Positions 36,143-44,530 are shown, counted from the first letter of the stretch. The stretch is 64,000 nt of DNA from Pseudodesulfovibrio alkaliphilus (GCF_009729555.1 NZ_WODC01000002.1:124001-188000), one strand, 5' to 3'. The notes: generated by a model not told the origin, from the letters alone. Translations and numbers: made by a program.

Positions 36143-37123
36143 ATGAGGAAGTTTCTGATCCTTTTGATGGTGGTGCTCGGATTGTCGCTGGGAAGTGCTG
36201 ACTGCCAAGGGCAGGAGAGGGTTCTTGTCATCCACAGTTATGATCTTGATCTTGAATGGACCAACCAGTGCAACCGGGGAATATCCAGCGTTCTGGCCGA
36301 CAAGTTCCTCCTGGACCATGTCTATCTCGATACCAAGCGAATTCCAGAGTCCGAGTTTCAGCGCCGGTCCGCAGAGGCATTGCAGACTTTTCGCCGACTC
36401 GATCCAGACGTTGTCATGCTCGGCGACGACAACGCCCTGCGTCTGCTCGGGCCTGCAATCAGTGAGACCGGAACGCCGGTCGTCTATTTCGGCATCAACG
36501 GCAATCCGCGCAACTACCTGAATCCGATGCCCAGAAATGTCATCGGCATCCTGGAGCGCATCCCCCTGTTCCCATGGATTCGCTATCTTTGTGGGATCGT
36601 GCCGGATACGCGCAGGGTTCTTGTGCTCATGGATGAAAGCCCGACTTCGGCAGGGCTTGTCGAGGTCACGTTCGGTGCCCGCAGGCAGGTGGAGTTTGAC
36701 GGCTGCACCGTGAGCTATGAAACCACAAACAGTTGGGATCAGTGGCAACGCCTTGTTCTGGCCCCTGAAAGACACGATTTGATCCTCGTTCCCGTCTTTC
36801 ACTCGGTGAAAGATGCCGGGGGAACCCATGTTCCTTATGAGGAAGTTATCCGCTGGACCTCCAAAAACAGTTCCGTGCCCGTTTTTGCGACTCAGGATTA
36901 TGCTGTCGGCGATGATGGAGTGGTCGGGGCCTATACCATTTTTGGCGAGGAGCATGGCCGCATGGCCGCATTGATGGTCAAGGGAATCCTCGAAGGCGTG
37001 GACATGTTGGAGCTGTCAGTGGCTGCGGACCAGAAGGGATTGTTTTACTTCAATAAAAAGCAGCTGGATCGCTTCGGGCTGATTCTGACGGAAGAGGTCC
37101 GAAATCAGGCCATTTTTCGTTGA
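36143..37123 (+). CDS. ABC_sub_bind-like periplasmic binding protein
   Basis: This 326-residue secreted protein has a signal peptide (MRKFLILLMVVLGLSLGSADC) and begins ERVLVIHSYDLDLEWTNQCN. This is the periplasmic binding-protein type I fold often found alone or fused to sensor kinases (ABC_sub_bind family). No transporter genes lie next to it, so a role in sensing or an orphan binding protein is possible. A Cys at the end of the signal (SADCQG) could make it a lipoprotein, but the lipobox is imperfect. GGGAGG is 5 bases before ATG 36143. Confidence 0.75.
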   Translation: MRKFLILLMVVLGLSLGSADCQGQERVLVIHSYDLDLEWTNQCNRGISSVLADKFLLDHVYLDTKRIPESEFQRRSAEALQTFRRLDPDVVMLGDDNALRLLGPAISETGTPVVYFGINGNPRNYLNPMPRNVIGILERIPLFPWIRYLCGIVPDTRRVLVLMDESPTSAGLVEVTFGARRQVEFDGCTVSYETTNSWDQWQRLVLAPERHDLILVPVFHSVKDAGGTHVPYEEVIRWTSKNSSVPVFATQDYAVGDDGVVGAYTIFGEEHGRMAALMVKGILEGVDMLELSVAADQKGLFYFNKKQLDRFGLILTEEVRNQAIFR

Positions 37124-37454
37124 TGACACGCCCGGCCAGAGAGGCGCAGGGGCAGTTTGATCCGCATTTGACACTTGCCAGTCCGAAGTGGCGAAGCCGC
37201 GTTGGCAGGTGTCTCCAAGCCATGCGTCATGCTGGTTCACGATTCAACAATTGGCTGTTCTGTCATGTGTGTGTCAGCCATGTTGTGATGCGGACAATGG
37301 CTTCGAAAAAAGATGTTTGATCCTCTTTGGGCGGAACGATGCGTATTGGTCGTCTCCTTTCGATATACGATAATTATTTTTTTGCCGGGCTTGTTCTGGT
37401 GTAATTGGTGATGTATTTTCAAGCCATATCAATACATCAGAAAGGAGTTCTATT
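37124..37454. other. AT-rich intergenic region with a hairpin
   Basis: No gene is supported in this 331-bp stretch. ACACTTGCCA (37171-37180) pairs with TGGCAGGTGT (37203-37212) around a smaller GTGGC/GCCGC stem. There is no T run, so it is not a standard terminator. The part after 37240 is clearly more AT-rich than its neighbours. Confidence 0.5.
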
Positions 37455-37751
37455 ATGTGCAAGACATGCGGTTGCAATCCTGGAAGTTCTCGAAGAGTGC
37501 ATGAACACGCCCACAGCGGCAAGAATGCTCACGATCACGAGCATGAGCATCAGCATGCCCATGTGCATGAGCATACCCATGCTGACGGCACCACGCATGC
37601 CCATGAGCATTCTCATGTACACAGCCACAGCCACAGTCATGGTCACGGGCTTGGTGTCGAGGGGGAGCATGAACACTGGCACGGGGCGCACAGCCACGAC
37701 AACGAGCATGCCCACAAGGACGCCGGAGGCCATGACCACAGCCACGACTGA
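37455..37751 (+). CDS. Histidine-rich putative metal-binding protein
   Basis: This 98-residue protein contains about thirty His, mostly as repeated H-x-H with Glu, Ala, Ser or Asp between. The N-terminus is MCKTCGCNPG, a CxxCxC motif. Such composition strongly implies Ni/Zn/Co/Cu binding or storage, as in the tails of HypB or metal chaperones, but no hydrogenase or urease gene is nearby. It has a strong AAGGAG site before ATG 37455. An insertion sequence begins 40 bp after its stop and has separated it from a likely original shared terminator at 39598-39630. Confidence 0.8.
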   Translation: MCKTCGCNPGSSRRVHEHAHSGKNAHDHEHEHQHAHVHEHTHADGTTHAHEHSHVHSHSHSHGHGLGVEGEHEHWHGAHSHDNEHAHKDAGGHDHSHD

Positions 37752-37783
37752 TCGGTGCGACTGAGCCCGAGGAGGGCATGGCA

Positions 37784-37791
37784 AAAGGAAA
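37784..37791. repeat. Target-site duplication, left copy (AAAGGAAA)
   Basis: An 8-bp direct repeat directly abuts the left inverted repeat of the insertion sequence; the identical octamer follows the right end at 39592-39599. Confidence 0.9.
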
Positions 37792-37856
37792 GGCGCATTT
37801 TGAAAATATTGTTGCTAAATCTGGCAACCGCTCATAACGATTGAGAAAAATGCGCC
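37792..37856. repeat. Left IS end: palindromic subterminal structure
   Basis: GGCGCATTTT (37792-37801) faces AAAATGCGCC (37847-37856), with an inner GTTGC/GCAAC stem. The structure may serve transposase binding or end the passenger gene transcript, whose stop lies 3 bp away. Confidence 0.7.
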
Positions 37857-37858
37857 GA

Positions 37859-38467
37859 CTATTCGGGCGAAATGACAATGGATGGGGCCGTGAGTTCTTC
37901 GGAGCGCACGGCCCATTTTGTTGCCAGCAGGGCTGCGGCGGCCATCGAGAACGCAGGCTGGTCAGGAATATCGGAATCCAACCGATCTCCCCGGTCCATA
38001 AAGGCTTTCACGGCCAAGTCCGCATCGTCGGCATGATCGTTCCCCTTGTGCTTCCCGGAGACGAACGCTTCCCATACCAGCAAGCCGCCATCGCGGAACC
38101 AGGTCGCCGGGACCGTCGTGGCCGGAATGTCGCCGTTCAAGGCCGATTTCAAGACGTTCAGGCACAGCGGCATCAGGGCGAGGGCCTGGGCCGTCACCGT
38201 GCAACCGGCGCTGGCCGACCAAGGACGGTTCAAGGATGATTCGAGATCGCCACGGCTTTTGTTGAAGGTGGTCAGGTCGTCACGTAGCGGCACCCAGATG
38301 GGAGCTTCGAAACCCAAGGCGACGGGTTGTCCATCGGCCAGCTTCGCACCCGCATAAGCAAGTTGCTCCTCAAGGGTGGTGTACCCGCCTCTGTTGCCTT
38401 CGCTGTCGGCCCATCCGAGATTTTCGGCCTTGCCGACATCTATGGCCAATACATAGGCAGTTGCCAT
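37859..38467 (-). CDS. RNase H-fold (DUF429-like) passenger protein of the IS
   Basis: This 202-residue protein starts MATAYVLAIDVGKAENLGWAD, a beta strand with Asp typical of RNase H-like nucleases. Further acidic positions are GFEAPIW and HADDADLAVKAF, so a metal-dependent nuclease fold is plausible. It lies inside the IS, 16 bp after the transposase stop, with its own AAGGAGG. It is probably carried and coexpressed with the transposase. A role in transposition, defence or host interference is not known. The reading frame is intact, unlike the transposase. Confidence 0.72.
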   Translation of the reverse strand: MATAYVLAIDVGKAENLGWADSEGNRGGYTTLEEQLAYAGAKLADGQPVALGFEAPIWVPLRDDLTTFNKSRGDLESSLNRPWSASAGCTVTAQALALMPLCLNVLKSALNGDIPATTVPATWFRDGGLLVWEAFVSGKHKGNDHADDADLAVKAFMDRGDRLDSDIPDQPAFSMAAAALLATKWAVRSEELTAPSIVISPE

Positions 38468-38483
38468 CGGTCGTCCTCCTTGG

Positions 38484-39509
38484 TCACGCCGCATCCGGCA
38501 TGGGGAATGATTCCGTGGTCAGCCTATCCATCTTGCGGCATGCCGTCAGCAACAACTTCTTGCGCCTACTGCGCTCGCCAAGATCCTTGGTCTGTTCAAG
38601 CAGCCTGAACCAGTACAGGTAGTGGTTGAGATACTTGGTGGCGACCCCGTTGAAACGGCGCATCCATTTCTTCAAACGGGAATGGTATCCGTTGGCTCGC
38701 TGGATGTGGTAAATGCCCTGCTTGCGTATGCCCTAGTTGGGATTGACCCAGACGTGCTGCATCCCGTTTTGCTCCGCATACTTGCGGAAAGCCGCCGCCG
38801 CGTCCGTCACCAGGATCGCTTTCGGATCGAGGATGTCGCCCACGGTGTCGTGTATCTTTTTCGGCGTGGTGCCGCCGCGCCCGGATGTCTTGCAGACGAT
38901 GCTGCCGTCCCTGGAGATCACCGCCATGACCGCCACCTGTTCCTTGGAGATACCGCGCTTCGCGGCCTTGCCGCCCCGTTTGCGGGCTTTCCTGAACGTC
39001 AAGTCGCGCTTGCCCTTGTAGGATTCAAGGAAGTACGTCTCGTCCGTTTCGAGGACTCCGGTCAGTTTTTGCCCGTCCCCCAGCTTGAAGAGGGCGTGTA
39101 GCACCTTATGCCGCCAGTAGAATGCGGTGGTGATGCTGATATCCAAGGCCTCGGCACACTTTTTCAGGGTTTTCCCCTCAAGCATGAGCTGGATGTATTC
39201 CATCTACCTGTCAGGGAAATGCGTCCCGGCCATGGGTGTCGCGGTCCAATCGTTGAACGTCCGCTTGCACGAATGACACAGGTAGCGTTGCCGCCCGTCG
39301 TAGGTGCCGTTGCGCTTGATCTTGTCGCTGCCGCATCGGGGACATACCGGCCCGTCAGCGAACCGGGCTTCCCGGATGTCGTCGAGATGGTCGGAAATGG
39401 GGAGCAGCTCACCCAATATCCGTCTGACATGGTTGTAGAAAGTCTTTTTCTCTTCGCCGTCCAGGCCGTTGAACGTCCTGAGCATCCATTCCAGCTTGTT
39501 TTCCCGCAT
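38484..39509 (-). pseudogene. IS1595-family transposase interrupted by two in-frame TAG codons
   Basis: Read on the minus strand, one frame of 342 codons runs from ATG 39509 to the stop at 38484. It is broken only by TAG at 39204-39206 and TAG at 38733-38735. Part 1 (102 codons) has the N-terminal zinc ribbon CPRCGSDKIKRNG ... CHSCKRTF. Part 2 has the helix-turn-helix KKCAEALDISITTAFYWRHKV and the DDE region GVLETDETYFLES and ILVTDAAAAFRKYA. Part 3 has [20 protein letters not shown], the conserved C-terminal segment. The first TAG falls where the family usually has Trp. There is no frameshift. It is either a recent pseudogene or is read through. Confidence 0.88.
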
Positions 39510-39591
39510 GGCTCCACCCTCCAGCTACAAGTGGGAACCTTCTATATTAAGCTGAATTTTTCGAATGGCAACAGAATTCTGAAAATGCGCC

Positions 39592-39599
39592 AAAGGAAA
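39592..39599. repeat. Target-site duplication, right copy (AAAGGAAA)
   Basis: Identical to 37784-37791. It forms the foot of the tRNA-fMet terminator stem and its T tract on the minus strand. Confidence 0.9.
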
Positions 39600-39630
39600 A
39601 GCGGTTATGACATGGTGTCATAACCGCTTT
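39598..39630. terminator. Terminator of tRNA-fMet, probably bidirectional
   Basis: A perfect 15-bp stem (39598-39612 with 39616-39630) has a 3-nt loop. On the minus strand it is followed by TTCCTTT. Before the IS inserted, it probably also ended the convergent His-rich gene. Confidence 0.85.
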
Positions 39631-39638
39631 GCTTTCTC

Positions 39639-39714
<76 letters not shown>

Positions 39715-39729
39715 TCACGTGAGATAGTG

Positions 39730-39758
39730 GTTCTAGGTGGTGGGCCGGGTTTTGTCAA
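39730..39758 (-). promoter_or_regulatory. Promoter of tRNA-fMet
   Basis: On the minus strand, TTGACA (39758-39753), 17 bp, then TAGAAC (39735-39730). The tRNA starts 16 bp downstream. Confidence 0.75.
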
Positions 39759-39922
39759 CCTCTTATGGCGGCAAAGTGTAAATTTGTTTTGTCTGCGGAG
39801 TGAAAATAAATAATATCAGCATGATGCTGTGTCGTTGTGCGCAAAGGTTCTTATCAGTGGTTCGTGGGCGGGGTGGGTTGCGTGTTTACATTGTCCGGCA
39901 AATTCCGTAATCCAATTCGCCT

Positions 39923-40645
39923 ATGAGCAATCAAGAGAAGTTTTCCGTGGTGCTGCCTGTCTTCAATGAACAGGACAACCTTGAGACACTGTTCGCCGAG
40001 ATCCGGCGGGCGGCGGACTCCACGGGGCGGCCCTGGGAGGCCGTGTTCGTGGACGATTGCAGCACGGATCGCAGTCTGGAGATTATCCGGGCGCTGGCCG
40101 GGAGTCATCCCGAGGTGCGCTATGTGGCCTTTGCCGAGAACCGCGGGCAGTCCGCCGCATTCTGCGCAGGGTTCGACGTTGCCGACTCGCAGGTCATCGT
40201 GACCATGGATTCGGACCTGCAGAATGACCCGGCCGACATCCCGAGGATGCTCGCCGCCTTTGGCCAGGACTGCGAGATGGTCGTTGGCTGGCGGGCCAGG
40301 CGCAAGGATACGCTGGTCAAGCGGATTTCGTCCAGAATAGCCAACACCATCCGCGACTGGTTCACCGACGACGGCGTCCACGACACCGGATGCTCCCTCA
40401 AGGTCATGCGTGCCGACATGCTCCGGCGTCTGCCGCGCTTTCGGAACATGCACCGTTATTTTCCCATCCTCATGAAGATGCAGGGTGCGCGAATCAGCGA
40501 GGTCAAGGTCAACCACCGCGAGCGGTTCAGCGGGGTGTCCAAGTACGGCACCCTGGACCGCGCCCTGGCCGGGATATACGATCTAATCGGCGTGCAGTGG
40601 CTCATCAAGCGCCACATCGACTACGCGGTGAAGGAAAAAAAATAA
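39923..40645 (+). CDS. Family 2 glycosyltransferase (dolichol-phosphate-mannose-synthase type)
   Basis: This 240-residue GT2 enzyme has SVVLPVFNEQDNLETLF, the DDCSTDRS nucleotide site, DSDLQNDPADIPRM (DxD-like) and the acceptor segment HRERFSGVSKYG. Such enzymes usually transfer a sugar to a polyprenyl phosphate. It is followed by LAB_N and VTT membrane proteins, a set seen in lipid-A or envelope modification clusters. The N-terminus lacks a strong ribosome-binding site. Confidence 0.9.
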   Translation: MSNQEKFSVVLPVFNEQDNLETLFAEIRRAADSTGRPWEAVFVDDCSTDRSLEIIRALAGSHPEVRYVAFAENRGQSAAFCAGFDVADSQVIVTMDSDLQNDPADIPRMLAAFGQDCEMVVGWRARRKDTLVKRISSRIANTIRDWFTDDGVHDTGCSLKVMRADMLRRLPRFRNMHRYFPILMKMQGARISEVKVNHRERFSGVSKYGTLDRALAGIYDLIGVQWLIKRHIDYAVKEKK

Positions 40646-40649
40646 AACC

Positions 40650-40943
40650 ATGCCCCTGCCCGCCTACTGGTGGCTGCTGGCCCTTCCTGTGGTCATTCAG
40701 GGGGCCTTTTTCGTGCGATTTGCCATTGTGCGACTTGGCGGCAAGGCGTTACAACCCCTGTCGGGGCGCACGGCTCTGGCGCTTTATGCGTCGGTGGCGG
40801 CCGGGATGGCGTATGGCGTTGTTCAGCGCGACCCGCTCTTTGTTGTCGGTCAGGGGTGTCTGCTGATGGTGTTTTACAGGATGCGAAATCCCGGGGAGCG
40901 GGCCGGGAAGACCGGCGAGCCGGGGACGGAAGACAAGGAATGA
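40650..40943 (+). CDS. LAB_N-domain small membrane protein
   Basis: This 97-residue protein has about three hydrophobic helices and resembles the lipid-A-biosynthesis N-terminal (LAB_N) domain: GAFFVRFAIV near the start, then DPLFVVGQGCLLMVFYRMRN. It starts 4 bp after the GT2 gene, and its stop overlaps the next ATG by 3 bases (ATGA). It probably acts with the GT2 enzyme; its exact role is not established. Confidence 0.75.
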   Translation: MPLPAYWWLLALPVVIQGAFFVRFAIVRLGGKALQPLSGRTALALYASVAAGMAYGVVQRDPLFVVGQGCLLMVFYRMRNPGERAGKTGEPGTEDKE

Positions 40944-41650
40944 GCGATACGCCGCGGTGCGAGAAGAGAAGGAGCCTGGGGGCCGTGGTCAAGGGGTTGG
41001 TCATGCTGGCCGGCTTGGCGCTGGCCGTGTACCTGGGCCGTAGTCTGGGGCTGGACGACATGCTTCGCAACACACGGTGGTTCAATGATCATGTGCTGGG
41101 CACAGGTCCCATGTCGGTGGTCATCTTTCTGGCAGTGGGCGGGGTGTTCACCGCCGTTGGGCTGCCGCGTCAGGTCATCGCGTTCCTTGGCGGATTCGCC
41201 TTTGGCGCGGTGGGGGGTACGCTGCTGTCCACGCTGGGGGCGGGCCTGGGGTGCGCCCTGGCCGCCGGATACGCCCGTTGGGGCGGCCGCGAGTTCGTGA
41301 CCAGCAGATTGGGCGAGCGTATCCGCCGGGTGGACGGGTTCCTCCGTCACCGGCCTTTTCGCACGGCCCTGGCCATCCGTTTTTTTCCCTTCGGCAGCAA
41401 CGGGCTGACCAACTTGGCCGCCGGGGTCAGCGCTATTCCTCTGGGGCCGTTCATTCTCGGGTCAACCCTTGGTTACATTCCTCAGAGCTTCATTTTCGCC
41501 TTGTTCGGGGCAGGCATGAACAAGGATTCGGCCACGGGAATGGCCTTGTCCATCGGCATGGGAGTGGTTCTTTTCGTGGGCTCCATCTGGATGGGGACCG
41601 CAGTGTACCGCAGCTACCGGGACGAGCTGGCGGCCAACGGAGACCATTAG
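40940..41650 (+). CDS. VTT-domain (TVP38/TMEM64/DedA-like) membrane protein
   Basis: This 236-residue membrane protein has the SNARE-associated/VTT core: GLPRQVIAFLGGFAFGAVGGTLLSTLGA, then RFFPFGSNGLTNLAAGVSAI and LGSTLGYIPQSFIFALFGAG. Members are thought to move or flip lipids and undecaprenyl phosphate. It is translationally coupled to the LAB_N gene (ATGA overlap), which supports a lipid-linked glycan role. Confidence 0.88.
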   Translation: MSDTPRCEKRRSLGAVVKGLVMLAGLALAVYLGRSLGLDDMLRNTRWFNDHVLGTGPMSVVIFLAVGGVFTAVGLPRQVIAFLGGFAFGAVGGTLLSTLGAGLGCALAAGYARWGGREFVTSRLGERIRRVDGFLRHRPFRTALAIRFFPFGSNGLTNLAAGVSAIPLGPFILGSTLGYIPQSFIFALFGAGMNKDSATGMALSIGMGVVLFVGSIWMGTAVYRSYRDELAANGDH

Positions 41651-41670
41651 CCAGCCATCGGCCCGCTTCA

Positions 41671-42261
41671 TCAGGGTCGGCGGGAGTATCGCCTCAGTCC
41701 GTAACGCCAGGCCAGCCAGACCATCAGCGCCACCGTCAGCCCCAGCAGCCATCCGCCCATGACATCCGTCGGGTAGTGCTTGCCCAGGTAGAGGCGCGAG
41801 TATCCCACCAAAAGCGGCAGCAGCAGGGGCCATTTGCCCACTGCTGGCCAGAGCAGGCAGACGAGCACGGCCAGACACATGGTGTTGGCCGCGTGGGCCG
41901 AAGGGTAGGAAGTGCCCCGTTCCTTGGTCTGCTTGAAATCCTGCGGCCGCTGGTCCCAATAGCCGTGGGCCTGATGGAATGTGCCGGCCACGGCATTGAG
42001 GGGGCGCACCCGGCCGAACTCATTCTTGACCAAGTCTGTGGCCGAGTTGGCAATGCCCATTGCCGCGAGGAGAACCAGAAAAAGAATGACCTGCTGCCGT
42101 CCGAAACGGTATGCAGCATAGAGCATGGCCAGTCCCAGGCAGACGAAAAGGGCTGTCATGGATGAAAGCACAGGCATGATCGCATCGAACAGCGGGTTGC
42201 GCCACTGCTGGTTGACAAGCAGGAAAAGCTTGAGGTCAAGACCGGGTGTCAGGAAGAACAT
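41671..42261 (-). CDS. PAP2-family membrane phosphatase
   Basis: This 196-residue protein has about five membrane helices and the three PAP2 motifs: KNEFGRVRP (C1), PSAHAANT (C2) and SRLYLGKHYPTDV (C3). It would remove phosphate from lipid phosphates such as undecaprenyl pyrophosphate. It runs opposite to the VTT gene. The start at 42261 follows GAGGAGATTC. Confidence 0.92.
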   Translation of the reverse strand: MFFLTPGLDLKLFLLVNQQWRNPLFDAIMPVLSSMTALFVCLGLAMLYAAYRFGRQQVILFLVLLAAMGIANSATDLVKNEFGRVRPLNAVAGTFHQAHGYWDQRPQDFKQTKERGTSYPSAHAANTMCLAVLVCLLWPAVGKWPLLLPLLVGYSRLYLGKHYPTDVMGGWLLGLTVALMVWLAWRYGLRRYSRRP

Positions 42262-42366
42262 GAATCTCCTCGGGTGTGAATGTCCCGGTCCAATACCGTC
42301 ATTTCCCGCGCCCGGCAACAATCTCCGTCTTGTCAAAGCACGAAATATCGTTCACAAGGGTTCCCT

Positions 42367-43497
42367 ATGCCGAATGCCGAGAGAAAAGGCCGCATTGCCC
42401 TGGTCATGCCGCGTTTAAGCCGGTACGGCGGGGCCGAGTCCTTTGCCTGGAGACTGGCCGAGGTCCTGGCCCGGCGCGGGCATGAGGTGGATTTCATCTG
42501 CGCCCGTTGTGAAACCGAGCCGCCTCCGGGCGTCACTCCTGTGGTGGTGGGGCGTTTCGGCGGAGTGCGGGCGGTCAAGGTGCTTTGGTTCGCATTGATG
42601 GCCGGGCGGGCTCGACGCCGGGGCGGCTATGATCTCGTCTTTGGTATGGGCAAGACCCTCGGGCAGGACATCCTGCGCATTGGCGGCGGGCCTATCTCCA
42701 CCTTCTGGAAGCTCTCCGCTCACGCCTGGCCAGCCGGATTCCCCCGCTGGTTCAAGATGGCTCGGCGGCGGCTTTCGCCATCAGGCTGGGCCATTCACTG
42801 GATAGATTCCCTGCGTTACCGCCGCACACCGCACTTGGTTGCGGTTTCGCATATGGTGCGCGACTGGACCGTGGCCGCATATCCCGATCTCGACCCCTCG
42901 GCCATCGAGGTGATCTACAACAAGCCCGACCTTGGGCGGTTTTCGCCAGTGGACGAGGCGCAGCGCCGCGCCCTGCGGGCCGAAGCGGACATAGAGGACG
43001 GGCAGATGGTCATCGGAACTGCGGCCACTAATTTTACCCTCAAGGGTGTGCGCTCGCTGCTTATGGCCCTGGCCCGGCTGCCGGAGCATTTCGTGCTGCA
43101 TGTGGCCGGGGGGCGTGGCCCCGGAAAGTATCTGCGCCTTGCCCGCCGACTCGGGGTGTCCGACCGGGTCCGATTCCTGGGCAGGGTGGAGGACATGGCG
43201 TCCTTCTACCGTCGGCTGGATGTTTTTGTGCTGGCCACCTTCTATGACGCTTGCTCCAATGCGGTCTTGGAGGCCCTGGCCTGCGGCTGCCGGTCCGTTT
43301 CGAGTGCGCGGAACGGCAGCGCCCGGTTTCTGCCGAAGCGTTGGGTTTTCTCTGATCCCGCCGATGTGCCGGAGCTGGCGGCCGTGCTTTTGCGCGTGTC
43401 GAAGGAAGAGCGTCCGGGGCCTTTTGTCTGGCCCCCGGAAGTGCCGTGCGGGATGGACCCCTATGTTGAAATGATCGAACAGGCCATTGCGCGATGA
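42367..43497 (+). CDS. Family 4 glycosyltransferase
   Basis: This 376-residue GT-B fold protein has the N-terminal IALVMPRLSRYGGAESFAWRLAE and a C-terminal nucleotide-sugar site (VFVLATFYDACSNAVLEALACG, the EX7E-like region). It likely extends a lipopolysaccharide core or capsule chain. The start at 42367 follows AAGGG; the longer reading adds an unconserved leader. It is followed directly by a second glycosyltransferase-like gene. Confidence 0.9.
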   Translation: MPNAERKGRIALVMPRLSRYGGAESFAWRLAEVLARRGHEVDFICARCETEPPPGVTPVVVGRFGGVRAVKVLWFALMAGRARRRGGYDLVFGMGKTLGQDILRIGGGPISTFWKLSAHAWPAGFPRWFKMARRRLSPSGWAIHWIDSLRYRRTPHLVAVSHMVRDWTVAAYPDLDPSAIEVIYNKPDLGRFSPVDEAQRRALRAEADIEDGQMVIGTAATNFTLKGVRSLLMALARLPEHFVLHVAGGRGPGKYLRLARRLGVSDRVRFLGRVEDMASFYRRLDVFVLATFYDACSNAVLEALACGCRSVSSARNGSARFLPKRWVFSDPADVPELAAVLLRVSKEERPGPFVWPPEVPCGMDPYVEMIEQAIAR

Positions 43498-43501
43498 ATA
43501 T

Positions 43502-44509
43502 ATGAAAACAGTCTTTCTCGTCCCGCAGGGAGAACGGGGCCATGCCGCCTTTCGGGTTGACGCCCATGTGGCGGCGGGCCGTGCTTTGGGCCGGGATGTG
43601 TCGGCGTTGACCGTGCCCGCCGCGCCCCTGGCGCGTTTCGTCTTTTTCAGGCGGCTGGGCAGGGCGGACGTGATAGTGATCCATCGCGAGCTGCCCAGTG
43701 AATCAGAACTGCGCATCCTGCGACGACTCGCGTCGAGGATCGTCTACGACGTGGCGGACGCCGCCTGGACCCTCCCCCAGAGTCGGTTGGACGGCATGAT
43801 GGCCCGCCGGAGCGTCGGTCGGTCGGCTCGCAGCTTTGCCCGTGTCTGTGCCGAGGCTGACCTGTGCCTGGTGGAGAATATGGCCCAGGCCAAGGCAGCG
43901 GCCCGGTTTCAGGAGCGGGTGAGCATCCTTCCGACACCGCTTGATACCGATGTGTATACCCCTGGCTCGGCGCTGGACGGAGATGTCCCCGGCTGCGGCC
44001 CGGTGCGCGTGGGCTGGATGGTCTCGGGCGGTGACAGGCAATGTCTGGCCGAGATCGTGGGAGGACTTTCCGGGCGGGGCGGTTGCATTCAGTTTTTCAT
44101 TGTTTCGGACGAACCCTATGAGGGGCCGGGAAAGGACTTCGTCTTTTGGTCGCGCCCCGAGCCCGGGCGCGAGGTGGCGGCGCTTCAGGACATGGAGATC
44201 GGCCTGGCACCGTATCCAGACGACGAGTATTCGCAGGCCGGCAGCGGGCTGGACGCGCTGCGCTACATGGCCTGCGGGGCGGTGGTGGTCGCCTCGGACA
44301 GAGGCGGGGCGGTCGACTTGGTGGATCACGGCATTGACGGTTTTCTGGTTCGCGACACCGAGGACTGGGCCCGTCATGTCCTCCGTCTGGCCGAGGATGC
44401 GGCCTTGCGGCGCGACATGGCCAGGGCGGCCCGGGACAAGGTCGTTGGCAAGTACGGTCTGGAAACGGTGTCGGCCCAGCTCTGGGACGCGCTGGAGAGT
44501 CTGCGTTAG
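43502..44509 (+). CDS. GT4-like glycosyltransferase
   Basis: This 335-residue protein has the GT-B C-terminal signature YPDDEYSQAGSGLDALRYMACG followed by ASDRGGAVDLVDHGIDGFLV. The N-terminal domain is divergent. The start ATG at 43502 lies 4 bp after the previous stop codon. Donor and acceptor are unknown. It is the last gene before an AT-rich cassette with inverted repeats. Confidence 0.85.
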   Translation: MKTVFLVPQGERGHAAFRVDAHVAAGRALGRDVSALTVPAAPLARFVFFRRLGRADVIVIHRELPSESELRILRRLASRIVYDVADAAWTLPQSRLDGMMARRSVGRSARSFARVCAEADLCLVENMAQAKAAARFQERVSILPTPLDTDVYTPGSALDGDVPGCGPVRVGWMVSGGDRQCLAEIVGGLSGRGGCIQFFIVSDEPYEGPGKDFVFWSRPEPGREVAALQDMEIGLAPYPDDEYSQAGSGLDALRYMACGAVVVASDRGGAVDLVDHGIDGFLVRDTEDWARHVLRLAEDAALRRDMARAARDKVVGKYGLETVSAQLWDALESLR

Positions 44510-44530
44510 GCTGCGTGGCCCGGAGCGAGT

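Larger units (their letters stand above)
37792..39591 (-). mobile_element. IS1595-like insertion sequence with passenger gene (1,800 bp)
   Basis: The ends are defined from sequence. A terminal inverted repeat of about 24 bp (20 of 24 identical, starting GGCGCATTTT) lies at 37792-37815 and, inverted, at 39568-39591. It is flanked by a perfect 8-bp duplication, AAAGGAAA. Eight-base duplications are usual for the IS1595 family, and the transposase is of ISXO2/IS1595 type. Both genes read on the minus strand: the transposase first, then an RNase H-like gene. The left end also contains an inverted copy of the 10-bp tip (37847-37856), making a long palindrome. The element sits at the terminator of tRNA-fMet. 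Confidence 0.9.

Noticed and set aside
37369-37378. GATAATTATT resembling half of a Fur/PerR box upstream of the His-rich gene
   Set aside because: Only one half-site matches well; the other arm is a plain run of T in an AT-rich stretch.
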